DNA from: JABMOV01 sp964344305 | GTDB taxonomy: Bacteria > Fidelibacterota > Marinisomatia > Marinisomatales > JABMOV01 | Direction of reading: 5' to 3' | Assembly (NCBI GenBank): GCA_964344305.1 | Contig: CAYFMT010000005.1 | Span: 57,391 to 121,390, forward strand | DNA: 64,000 nt | Shown here: positions 1 to 7,157 of the stretch, piece after piece | Position numbering within the stretch: position 1 is the first letter of the stretch | Layout of the letters: every line of letters begins with the position of its first letter | Position numbers and translations under genes: made by a program | The notes under the pieces: model-generated | What the model was told of the DNA's origin: nothing | Seen by the model: only the letters and a program-made list of their open reading frames with translations | Database searches by the model: none

Positions 1-254
1 GATCTCGGTTACTGGCTCAGGAACAGGAACGAATCGCCACAGAAAGAGCAGAGGAGCGAAAACTCCAGGTCAGCACAGGCGATCGATCCGCCAAAATCCG
101 GACATACAATTTCCCCCAGGGACGAATTACCGATCACCGCATAAATCTCACTCTTTATCAACTGGAAGCGGCACTGGATGGTGATCTGTCAGAATTAATT
201 GAACAGTTGAGACTTGCAGATCAGCAGGAACGGCTGGCTGCGGTAGGCGAATAG
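1..254 (+). CDS. prfA: Peptide chain release factor 1, C-terminal fragment
   Basis: The window opens inside a reading frame whose first whole codon is at 3 and which stops with TAG at 252-254. The 83 visible residues contain GDRSAKIRTYNFPQGRITDH, the conserved stretch just after the GGQ domain of class I release factors. The exact KIRTYNFPQ wording and the C-terminal helix favour RF1 (stop codons UAA and UAG) over RF2. RF1 acts in the ribosomal A site to hydrolyse peptidyl-tRNA. The GGQ motif and everything upstream lie outside the window. The gene converges on lpxK with a 14-base gap. Its usual partner prmC is not next to it but about 22 kb away at 22596. Confidence 0.93.
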   Translation, partial: SRLLAQEQERIATERAEERKLQVSTGDRSAKIRTYNFPQGRITDHRINLTLYQLEAALDGDLSELIEQLRLADQQERLAAVGE

Positions 255-268
255 ATTCCTCTATCCGT

Positions 269-1282
269 TCAATTTCTTTTTTCCATCCCCGACAGAATTA
301 ATCGCTTCAGTTCCTCTGGAATTTCCATGGATAAATCCAGTGTATAGACTGGAAAACGGGGTGACAATGATGCGATCTTGACCCAATCCTTCTCTGTACA
401 GATTATTCCACCACAGCCAAATCTGTCCATGGCGTCCTTTATTTTTTCCATGTCCCGCTTTGTATAGGGATGATGATCCCTGTATTTCATTTCATAACCA
501 ATAGAAAGTCCCTGTTGTCTGAGGGCTGATTGGAAAGATTCGGGATCAGCGATACCGCAAACCAAGAGGAGAGGCTTCGTGGTTTCATTTCCAGATACCA
601 GTCGCCGGGTGGTGGAAAACCGTGGCGAGAAAACAGGTAGAGTTAATTCATCCAGTTTCTTTACAAGGAATGGAGGAGGTGTGTAAGAATCCGTTTTGGT
701 CACCACAATTCCACTGGATCGAGACGTGCCTTTCCAGGGTTCTCGCAATTTTCCTGCCGGGATTAACCAATGATCCGATCTTTTGTCCCCAGCATTCACC
801 AACACCAGATCTATGTCGCGATACACGGGTCGATGCTGGAAGGCATCATCCAGTAGAATTATTTTTGTGTTAAACTTGTCTATGAGTGTCTGCCCTCCAT
901 GAAACCTGTTTTGATCAACCACAATTGGAATACCTTTTGTCTGAAGGGCAAACATTGCTGGTTCATCACCAGAATCTTCCCAGTCACCGATTAGACCAGC
1001 TCCATTAGAAACCACATGAGTTCCAGTGGTTCTCCTTTTATAGCCGCGACTCAAAATACCTACCGAAAACCCAAGAGATTGTAACCACACAGCAAGGGCA
1101 ACAACCACCGGAGACTTTCCAGTTCCGCCTGTGGTAATATTTCCAACACTGATAACAAAGGCAGGCAGTCTATGAATGGATTTCCATCCTAATGTATACA
1201 GCATATTTCTGATAACAATGACCAGTCCATATATAAGGGACAAAGGGCTGAGTAGAATTCGCAGGCTAACCAACACGTTCAT
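269..1282 (-). CDS. lpxK: Tetraacyldisaccharide 4'-kinase
   Basis: A 337-residue LpxK, which phosphorylates the 4' position of the lipid A precursor disaccharide at the inner-membrane face using ATP. The N-terminus has a hydrophobic membrane-association segment at residues 7-25, followed by the P-loop GGTGKSP at about 52-58. Further typical LpxK patches follow: ILSRGYKR, DEPAMFA, DDAFQHR and DLVLVNA. The frame is open upstream to 1375, but I chose the ATG at 1282 because it gives the normal LpxK N-terminus and only a 17-base overlap with the upstream acyltransferase gene. It is the last gene of a leftward lipid A cluster with lpxB and a DUF374 acyltransferase. Confidence 0.95.
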   Translation of the reverse strand: MNVLVSLRILLSPLSLIYGLVIVIRNMLYTLGWKSIHRLPAFVISVGNITTGGTGKSPVVVALAVWLQSLGFSVGILSRGYKRRTTGTHVVSNGAGLIGDWEDSGDEPAMFALQTKGIPIVVDQNRFHGGQTLIDKFNTKIILLDDAFQHRPVYRDIDLVLVNAGDKRSDHWLIPAGKLREPWKGTSRSSGIVVTKTDSYTPPPFLVKKLDELTLPVFSPRFSTTRRLVSGNETTKPLLLVCGIADPESFQSALRQQGLSIGYEMKYRDHHPYTKRDMEKIKDAMDRFGCGGIICTEKDWVKIASLSPRFPVYTLDLSMEIPEELKRLILSGMEKRN

Positions 1283-1895
1283 CCACAACCCGTGATAGTG
1301 AATCCAGGGATTCTTTGAGTCGTTGCTGAGCATCTGCCTCATGCTCATCCCTGCTAAAGAAAAGAGGTTCTCCATATATCATTTCAATTCGACTAAATGG
1401 CTGGGCGACAAAAAATGTATCCCAGTTTGTAAATCCCCACCGACGCGTGGATTGCGCACTGACAGGAAGGATGGTCGCCCCGGTTAGCTGGGCCGCTTTT
1501 ACGGTGCCGGGTTTTGGCTCTAGCGCAGGGCCTTTGGGTCCATCTGGTGTTATGAACAAGACACTTCCAGAAACTTTCAACGCCTTCACGATGTGCTTGA
1601 ATGCATCGAGGCCCCCCTCTGAACTTGAACCGCGTATCATTTTCCATTTCATTCGTTCGGAAATTTGTGATATTAATTCAGCATCAGCGTGAGTGCCTGC
1701 CAGGGCATAATATCCAAGATACCCCAGGGAAATCCATGGCATGAGCAAGCGACCATGCCATACGGCAATGATGACGGATTTATTCTGGGAAACCAATGCA
1801 TCCAGCCGTTCCTGTCCCTCTATACTCCATCGACATGTAGCGTAGATAGAACGTAACAGCCACTTTGCCAAAATCACCTTGATAGCATTGATCAC
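1266..1895 (-). CDS. DUF374-type lysophospholipid/lipid A acyltransferase family protein
   Basis: A 209-residue protein with family hallmarks: VWHGRLLMPW near residue 45 (the WHG form of the acyltransferase His box), RGSSSEGG near 90, and FITPDGPKGP near 115. These match the DUF374 branch of the PlsC/LpxL-like acyltransferase superfamily. Its place between lpxB and lpxK suggests it acylates lipid A or its precursor at the inner membrane; substrate and acyl donor cannot be read from sequence. The start is GTG at 1895, overlapping the lpxB stop as GTGA, which indicates translational coupling. No alternative ATG lies near the conserved N-terminus. Confidence 0.88.
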   Translation of the reverse strand: MINAIKVILAKWLLRSIYATCRWSIEGQERLDALVSQNKSVIIAVWHGRLLMPWISLGYLGYYALAGTHADAELISQISERMKWKMIRGSSSEGGLDAFKHIVKALKVSGSVLFITPDGPKGPALEPKPGTVKAAQLTGATILPVSAQSTRRWGFTNWDTFFVAQPFSRIEMIYGEPLFFSRDEHEADAQQRLKESLDSLSRVVDERVG

Positions 1896-3019
1896 AACAA
1901 ATTCATCCTGTTGAGTATGGTATCAGCGGTGCGATCATACACACCGGGGGCCCCCAGGGATCTACGGATTTTGTCATATCCCTGCAACATGGCTTTGCGT
2001 TCAGTTGTTTTAGTAAGGAGGGGTATGAGTGCCGAGGCAATATCGTGTGGAACCATATCATTCTGGAGGAACTCAGGCACCACCCTGTCATCAGCTATAA
2101 GATTTGCCATGGATGCATGTGGCACATTCACGAGTGCTTTGGCCAAAAGCCAACTCAAACCAGAAAGTTTGTAACACACAACTGCAGGCGTGTCCATCAC
2201 AGCTGATTCAAGCGTCACCGTTCCAGAGGAAGCGAGGGCAGCAGTGGACCCATGAATGGCGGAAGAAATATCTTCAGTCTCTACATGGATAAACTCTGGA
2301 ATGGGGTTGACCTGTACGCCCGGAGCTTTTCCAAGAACAGTCTGGACATCGGGAATTGACAGTCGGATTTCATGGATTGTTTGCATGAAAACAGGCCAGT
2401 GTCGTTCAATTTCCTGTTGCCGACTTCCGGGCAATAAAATGAGAATTGGTTTATCTACCTGCAGATTGTGTCGCTCATAAAATGCGGATACGTCCCGGGA
2501 ATTAATCCGTTTTTCGATAAAGGGATGCCCTACATAGTCAACGGTTAAACCTCTCTGCCGAAACCATTCAAGCTCAAACGGGAAAATGGATATGGGTTGG
2601 TCTATTTTTTCCTTCAACACCCGTATCCGTTTTTCTTTCCATGCCCAGACCTGAGGTAAGATAAAATACGTGATAGGAATCCCCAGATAAGCAAGCCGCT
2701 TTGCAAGGCGAAGATTAAAACCAGGATAATCGATGAGAATAATTCTATCAGGTCGTGTATCAATGATTCTTTTCGTGGTGATATTCATGACATGATTTAG
2801 ATAGGGCAAATGACGCAGGACTTCAAAAAACCCCATCATGGATAGCGAGTCTATGTGTTCTATGATGTCAAGTCCTTCTCCAATCATTAAGTCTCCGCCA
2901 TGACCCATAAATGATATCCCTGGGGATTTTCTTTTCATGGCTGCCATGAGTTGTGCCCCATGAATATCACCAGATTGTTCACCGGCAACGATAAATATTT
3001 TCTGGGAAGTTTTTATCAT
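1892..3019 (-). CDS. lpxB: Lipid-A-disaccharide synthase
   Basis: A 375-residue GT19 glycosyltransferase that joins UDP-2,3-diacylglucosamine and lipid X into the tetraacyl disaccharide. The N-terminal GEQSGDIHG motif (about residues 13-21) is the LpxB signature. Other hallmarks are PDRIILIDYPGFNLRLAK, YFILPQVWAWKEKRI, the nucleotide-binding LPGSRQQEI, and SSGTVTLE near the C-terminus. Length is usual for the family. The ATG at 3019 follows a CCTAGGAT ribosome binding region. It is translationally coupled to the downstream acyltransferase. A 125-base gap without a credible gene separates it from the upstream methyltransferase, so it may have its own promoter there, although no strong consensus is visible. 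Confidence 0.96.
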   Translation of the reverse strand: MIKTSQKIFIVAGEQSGDIHGAQLMAAMKRKSPGISFMGHGGDLMIGEGLDIIEHIDSLSMMGFFEVLRHLPYLNHVMNITTKRIIDTRPDRIILIDYPGFNLRLAKRLAYLGIPITYFILPQVWAWKEKRIRVLKEKIDQPISIFPFELEWFRQRGLTVDYVGHPFIEKRINSRDVSAFYERHNLQVDKPILILLPGSRQQEIERHWPVFMQTIHEIRLSIPDVQTVLGKAPGVQVNPIPEFIHVETEDISSAIHGSTAALASSGTVTLESAVMDTPAVVCYKLSGLSWLLAKALVNVPHASMANLIADDRVVPEFLQNDMVPHDIASALIPLLTKTTERKAMLQGYDKIRRSLGAPGVYDRTADTILNRMNLL

Positions 3020-3144
3020 ATCCTAGGTGAATTTAGGACTTGAAGAGAGTCATAAAGGGATTCCATTTTGAAAATTATACTTTTGAGAAATTACGGGATG
3101 GTCTCAGGCGAGAATATATAGCAATGAAAATCAGAACATGCTTT

Positions 3145-3717
3145 TTAAAACAGGCTTCGAATCCACAGAATGATGAGAATGAAACCAATATTCTGCAACG
3201 TGCGTTTTTCCGTTTTAAAGGTATTTTTCCAGGATGCAGGATGTCGATCATCATCGTTTTTCCATGGCAGGATTCGCGGAATGAGTGCAGGTACAAAATG
3301 CCGATACGTTTCATAGGTCTCACCAAAGAGGTTCACAAGGGTCTCTTCTTCCAGATTCACAATCAGCAAATATTGAATGGTGAAGAACAGCCAGGTTAGG
3401 ATCAGCATTCCCCAAATATTTGAAGCGCCTGCAATGAGCACAATACCGGTGTACATGATCATGTTGCCAACATAGAGAGGATTGCGCACGTAGGCGTAGG
3501 GTCCAGCGGTACACAGGGATGGGGCTCCCACCTTTGTTGTCCGGGTGGCTCCTCCAGCATATCGAACAGCGTTTAGCCTGACCCACTCTCCTGCAACAAG
3601 AATGAGCAGACCAAACATGGACATGGGCCATGAAGGCTGAGAGTACAGGATGATGAGCAGTGCCAGGGGTACAGGTGTGTAACTGCGGTACGTAAAAAAG
3701 AAATTCCGAATATCCAT
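3145..3717 (-). CDS. Isoprenylcysteine carboxyl methyltransferase-like membrane protein
   Basis: A 190-residue hydrophobic protein with four or five predicted membrane spans. The motif GPYAYVRNPLYVGN (about residues 88-101) and the downstream EEETLVNLFGETYETY are the SAM-binding hallmarks of the ICMT/PEMT-like methyltransferase family (compare RHPxY and EE in ICMT). The bacterial members have largely unknown substrates, often proposed to be lipids or isoprenoids. The start ATG at 3717 sits one base after the stop of the upstream oxidoreductase, so the two are almost certainly co-transcribed. A role in modifying a lipid made by this envelope cluster is only inference. Confidence 0.8.
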   Translation of the reverse strand: MDIRNFFFTYRSYTPVPLALLIILYSQPSWPMSMFGLLILVAGEWVRLNAVRYAGGATRTTKVGAPSLCTAGPYAYVRNPLYVGNMIMYTGIVLIAGASNIWGMLILTWLFFTIQYLLIVNLEEETLVNLFGETYETYRHFVPALIPRILPWKNDDDRHPASWKNTFKTEKRTLQNIGFILIILWIRSLF

Positions 3718-3718
3718 A

Positions 3719-4693
3719 TCAGTGTATATCCTCGATAATCATATCATGAATTTTGATGGCCACATCCAGTGCATCTCTCCCGGCTTGACCATCAACGATT
3801 GGTTTTTCCTGTCCGCGTATGGATCGAACAAAATTTGTCAGCTCCATTTCCATGGCATCAAAAGATTTTACAGGAGGTTTTTCATAGGCGATCTCACGGT
3901 TTCGTCCATTATTGAGTAACGGAGCAGTGAGAATCGCATCCGGATCCTTCTGGTCAGACTCAAGCACCCTGTAAACCTCCGAAAGTCCCTGGAGAAAATC
4001 AATGGTGATATACAGATCCTTCTGAAAAATTTTGAATTTTCGCACTTTATCCTTGGCAATTCGGCTTGATGTAAGGCTCACAACCGTACCGTTTTCAAAT
4101 CGCATTCGAGCATTGGCAATATCCACAGAGTCTGTCATGATGGACACACCACTGGCACGGAGATTCTTCAAGGGAGCATTCACAAGCGCAAGGATGATAT
4201 CGATATCGTGGATCATGAGATCAAGTACAACAGGTACTTCAGTTCCCCTTATGGTGTAGGGGGCCAATCGCTGAACTTCAATGTACTTTGGTTCAATCTG
4301 TATTCCCTTTAATGCCATTAATGCAGGATTCAGACGCTCTATATGTCCCACCTGTATGAGAGTCCCATATTCAGATGCGAGGGCCAAAAGTGAATCGGCC
4401 TCTTCCAGTGACTGTGTAATGGGCTTCTCTATAAAAACATGTTTACCAGATTTGATGGCAGTAACAGCGATTTCATAGTGAAGTGGTGTTGGTGTTACAA
4501 TGGATACGGCATCCGTATTATCCAGTATGGCTCCCAGGGATGGAAATGCAGCTGAGTTAGTTGCCCGGGAAATTTGTTTGGCGCGATCCTTATCAATATC
4601 ATAAACACCAGCAAACTCTATGTCCTTCATGCGGGCATAATGCTTTGCATGATGTTGTCCCAGATGCCCTACTCCAATTACACCAACTCTCAT
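3719..4693 (-). CDS. Gfo/Idh/MocA family NAD(P)-dependent oxidoreductase
   Basis: A 324-residue dehydrogenase with an N-terminal Rossmann fold (VGVIGVGHLGQHHA, residues 2-15) and the family lysine motif EKPITQSLEEA near 95. The C-terminal half has VLDLMIHDIDI, where family members place catalytic residues. The frame is open nine bases further to a TTG, but AAAGGA lies nine bases before the ATG at 4693, which decides the start. Relatives sit beside lpx genes in several phyla, and one member, GnnA, oxidises UDP-GlcNAc for 3-amino lipid A. No GnnB-like aminotransferase is visible here, so that role is possible but unproven. It is the first gene of the leftward cluster and diverges from the XRE regulator. 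Confidence 0.82.
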   Translation of the reverse strand: MRVGVIGVGHLGQHHAKHYARMKDIEFAGVYDIDKDRAKQISRATNSAAFPSLGAILDNTDAVSIVTPTPLHYEIAVTAIKSGKHVFIEKPITQSLEEADSLLALASEYGTLIQVGHIERLNPALMALKGIQIEPKYIEVQRLAPYTIRGTEVPVVLDLMIHDIDIILALVNAPLKNLRASGVSIMTDSVDIANARMRFENGTVVSLTSSRIAKDKVRKFKIFQKDLYITIDFLQGLSEVYRVLESDQKDPDAILTAPLLNNGRNREIAYEKPPVKSFDAMEMELTNFVRSIRGQEKPIVDGQAGRDALDVAIKIHDMIIEDIH

Positions 4694-4831
4694 TGAACAC
4701 AATCCTTTAGTTTTGAAATCAATGGCATGAAATTACTTCAAAAAAGTAAGTTGGGTTATGTGGATAAGTATTAAATCGGCCAAGCATTATTACTCGATTA
4801 TTTTATAAAAGTCGCAAAAAGAAAACTATAC

Positions 4832-4862
4832 TTGTCAAAATGTAAATAATACTTTACATTTT
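4832..4862 (+). promoter_or_regulatory. Sigma70-type promoter overlapping a 10-bp palindrome, upstream of the XRE regulator
   Basis: TTGTCA at 4832-4837 and TACATT at 4855-4860 are separated by exactly 17 bases, a plausible -35/-10 pair. A perfect inverted repeat, AAAATGTAAA (4837-4846) and TTTACATTTT (4853-4862) with a 6-base centre, fills the spacer and covers the -10. It lies 8 bases before the regulator ATG. This is the classic layout for an autorepressing HTH protein; binding by the neighbouring XRE protein is inferred. Confidence 0.65.
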
Positions 4863-4870
4863 AAATAGAA

Positions 4871-5074
4871 ATGAAGAATAAAATTCGATATTACAGGTTC
4901 ATCAATGGCGAAATGACCCAGCAGGAGTTGGCAAAAAAGTTATCGGTTTCACGACAAACTATTATTGCCATTGAAAAAGGGACATTTAATCCGTCAACGA
5001 AACTTGCGCTTAAATGTGCAAGGGTCTTTGAAGAACCTGTAGAAGAAATATTCATGCTTGAGGACGGCGATTGA
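4871..5074 (+). CDS. Small XRE-family HTH transcriptional regulator
   Basis: A 67-residue protein that is almost wholly a lambda-Cro/cI type helix-turn-helix: MTQQELAKKLSVSRQTI followed by AIEKGTFNPSTKLALKCARV, ending in an acidic LEDGD. It belongs to the short YozG-like group that often precedes a membrane protein gene; the next gene, which overlaps it by four bases, is one. It probably regulates its own operon through the palindrome at 4837-4862. Local sequence is AT-rich and the codon use differs from the housekeeping genes around it, consistent with an acquired patch. Confidence 0.9.
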   Translation: MKNKIRYYRFINGEMTQQELAKKLSVSRQTIIAIEKGTFNPSTKLALKCARVFEEPVEEIFMLEDGD

Positions 5075-6003
5075 TTTTGCAGGTTCTAAATCACTTTAAA
5101 CCTAATATCAGTTTGTTAAAAAGCGGATGGCTCTTACTTGCTGTACTATTAGTGCTAGCGGGCTCAAAACTACCGACATATGCATTGTTGGTAATAGTCA
5201 TAATCCTAGTTACTACCCCTTTTTTTCGTGAGCTATTTACAGAGTCAGCGATGGATGAGCGGCAGGTGTTCATCAGCCATTATTCAAGTCATATTGGATA
5301 TATTACATATTTGCTTTTAATTGTGATTGCCTTGGTGCTGACTCTCTTTGGGACAAGCATATATCATAATTCAATTTTAGCGGGATTACTTGTCACACCA
5401 GTATTGATAAAGTTGATTGTATGTATACACCATGGCTATGGTGATGTATATGGGTTTAAGTCATATACTGCTATGTTTTTACGTGGAATTATACCGGGAG
5501 ATAAAATAGATGAGCGTCAAAACTCCCTTGGGAATTATTCAAGCCATGTTGCTTTCTATTCCTTTATTTCCATGGTGCTTGCGCTATTTGTCCTGGATGT
5601 TGTTGAGCTTGATTCTGGCCACGATAATCTCTGGTACATGCTGCTAATAGCACCACTTACAACTAAACTGATTGTGACATTTTTAACAAACTTTGGTGCA
5701 GGTGCAGGTGGTAGAATGCTACTTTACTTTTTAGCGACTATACGAATTATTTTTATTGTGATTACTCATACATCGAGTGCCATATATGAATCGTACCCCT
5801 ATGCCCTGGTTCTTCTTCTGGTTTTCCTTTCTAAGCGTTTCAACAAATCTATTGGAATCATGTTAATCACATTTGGTGTCATATTGGGGTATTTCCTTTG
5901 GGAATCGTTTGTGTACGACGTGTATTACAAAATCACAATGACAGTTTTCTTCCCAGTTCCGCTAATTCTAGCAGGCATATCGTCTGTCAAGGAAAAGGGT
6001 TAA
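5071..6003 (+). CDS. Multi-spanning membrane protein with internally duplicated DERQ unit (DUF2178-like)
   Basis: A 310-residue, very hydrophobic protein with about ten predicted spans. A unit of roughly 90 residues occurs twice: MDERQVFISHYSSHIGY near residues 65-80 and IDERQNSLGNYSSHVAF near 147-163, each followed by two spans and a T/LIKLIV or TKLIV patch. The DERQ-plus-helix form resembles DUF2178 membrane proteins, which commonly sit behind small XRE regulators. Function is unknown. The start is TTG at 5071, overlapping the regulator stop as TTGA; no in-frame ATG is better placed. Base composition is AT-rich. Confidence 0.72.
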   Translation: MILQVLNHFKPNISLLKSGWLLLAVLLVLAGSKLPTYALLVIVIILVTTPFFRELFTESAMDERQVFISHYSSHIGYITYLLLIVIALVLTLFGTSIYHNSILAGLLVTPVLIKLIVCIHHGYGDVYGFKSYTAMFLRGIIPGDKIDERQNSLGNYSSHVAFYSFISMVLALFVLDVVELDSGHDNLWYMLLIAPLTTKLIVTFLTNFGAGAGGRMLLYFLATIRIIFIVITHTSSAIYESYPYALVLLLVFLSKRFNKSIGIMLITFGVILGYFLWESFVYDVYYKITMTVFFPVPLILAGISSVKEKG

Positions 6004-6019
6004 ACATAAACAAGAGTAA

Positions 6020-6451
6020 ATGATGGTTAGATTAATAATTATACGTATTTGGGTACTAGTTCTAATATTCGGCGCATCTGGAGCACAAAAAGCGCATGGA
6101 CCACCAGAGAATGCACTTGATGGAAAATCATTTGATGGTAGTATTAGAGCAAAAGGGGTTATTGGTATCGTAAGTGTAAAAGGAACACTGGCGTTCGAAA
6201 ATGGTCAATTAATCTGGATGGTAAATGGATCAAAAGATATTGCACCCTATCAAGTAGACCATGTAGAAGGTGAATTGGTCTTTTCTGCACAAGCACCAGC
6301 AGAAAACGGTGAATTTGTGAATTGGTCTGGCACATTTGATGGCGAAACAATTCACAATGTAACTGCAAAGTGGACAAGGGTTGAAGGGGACATTATACAT
6401 GATCTCTTTTTACCGGATGTTGTAACCATGGTATTTACTCCCAAGAAATAG
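6020..6451 (+). CDS. Exported protein of unknown function
   Basis: A 143-residue protein with an N-terminal hydrophobic stretch (residues 3-19) ending in GASGAQKA, consistent with a cleaved signal peptide. The mature part is rich in short beta-type segments (GIVSVKGTLAFENGQLIW, ELVFSAQAP, VTMVFTPKK), suggesting a small beta-sandwich or barrel in the periplasm or outside. I recognise no family. It lies 16 bases after the duplicated membrane protein and probably belongs to the same transcript as the XRE regulator. Confidence 0.6.
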   Translation: MMVRLIIIRIWVLVLIFGASGAQKAHGPPENALDGKSFDGSIRAKGVIGIVSVKGTLAFENGQLIWMVNGSKDIAPYQVDHVEGELVFSAQAPAENGEFVNWSGTFDGETIHNVTAKWTRVEGDIIHDLFLPDVVTMVFTPKK

Positions 6452-6479
6452 TCATTATAAAATAGGAGAGAGGTTCACC

Positions 6480-7004
6480 GTGAAATCCATTATTCAATTT
6501 ATACTTATTTCAGGGATACATCTTTTAGCAGCACAATCCACTGATTTGATACGAACAATATCAAAGGAAAACATGGATCTGGCAAAACTGCAATCATTTC
6601 GCCGGAATACTAAACAATCTGTTTTGCATGGTTTTTCACAGGTGAACACATCTACTATGAATGAATCAAAAATATCACGGGTGGAAGAATCTGGATATAT
6701 ATTATTAATGGAAGCAACCTTTGCCGGCCTTGGTTATCTTAGCAGTAGAGAAAATAAATATGGTCCATTGACCGCCGGAGGTTTCGATTTGTTTATGGGG
6801 TCCCTTGGGCTAATGACAGCAACATCTCGAAAAATGGATGCGGTAACAATTGGGTTTTATTTGCTGACAGCAGGATACTTTGCTAAATCATTCTATAACC
6901 TGAATAAACCAATGGAGCGCGATCCCAATCAAAGATTTTGGGTAAACTTTACAGGATATAACTTGCTTGTGTTCTCGGGTTATTGTTTAGATTCCTTGAA
7001 TTAA
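6480..7004 (+). CDS. Exported or membrane-anchored protein of unknown function
   Basis: A 174-residue protein. The start GTG at 6480 is supported by an AGGAGAG ribosome binding site seven bases upstream. An N-terminal signal-like segment ends near ISGIHLLAAQS, and two or three hydrophobic segments follow in the second half (around GGFDLFMGSLGLM, VTIGFYLLTAGYF and NLLVFSGYCL). No family is recognised. It is the last gene of the AT-rich patch. About 150 bases without a clear feature separate it from uvrA. Confidence 0.55.
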   Translation: MKSIIQFILISGIHLLAAQSTDLIRTISKENMDLAKLQSFRRNTKQSVLHGFSQVNTSTMNESKISRVEESGYILLMEATFAGLGYLSSRENKYGPLTAGGFDLFMGSLGLMTATSRKMDAVTIGFYLLTAGYFAKSFYNLNKPMERDPNQRFWVNFTGYNLLVFSGYCLDSLN

Positions 7005-7157
7005 AAAACAAATATATGCCAGTTTACTGAGGACAAATTTCCTGATGTAATATTACGCCTCAAACACCCAAATACACTTATACAAGAATTCCAAATGTCC
7101 ATAGGATTGATTTTATGCGATCAGTAAATTTTAAGTTCAAATCGACTCAATTCACCG

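Noticed and set aside
1283..1375. N-terminal extension of lpxK to 1375
   Set aside because: It would overlap the acyltransferase gene by 110 bases and adds 31 residues before the LpxK membrane segment.
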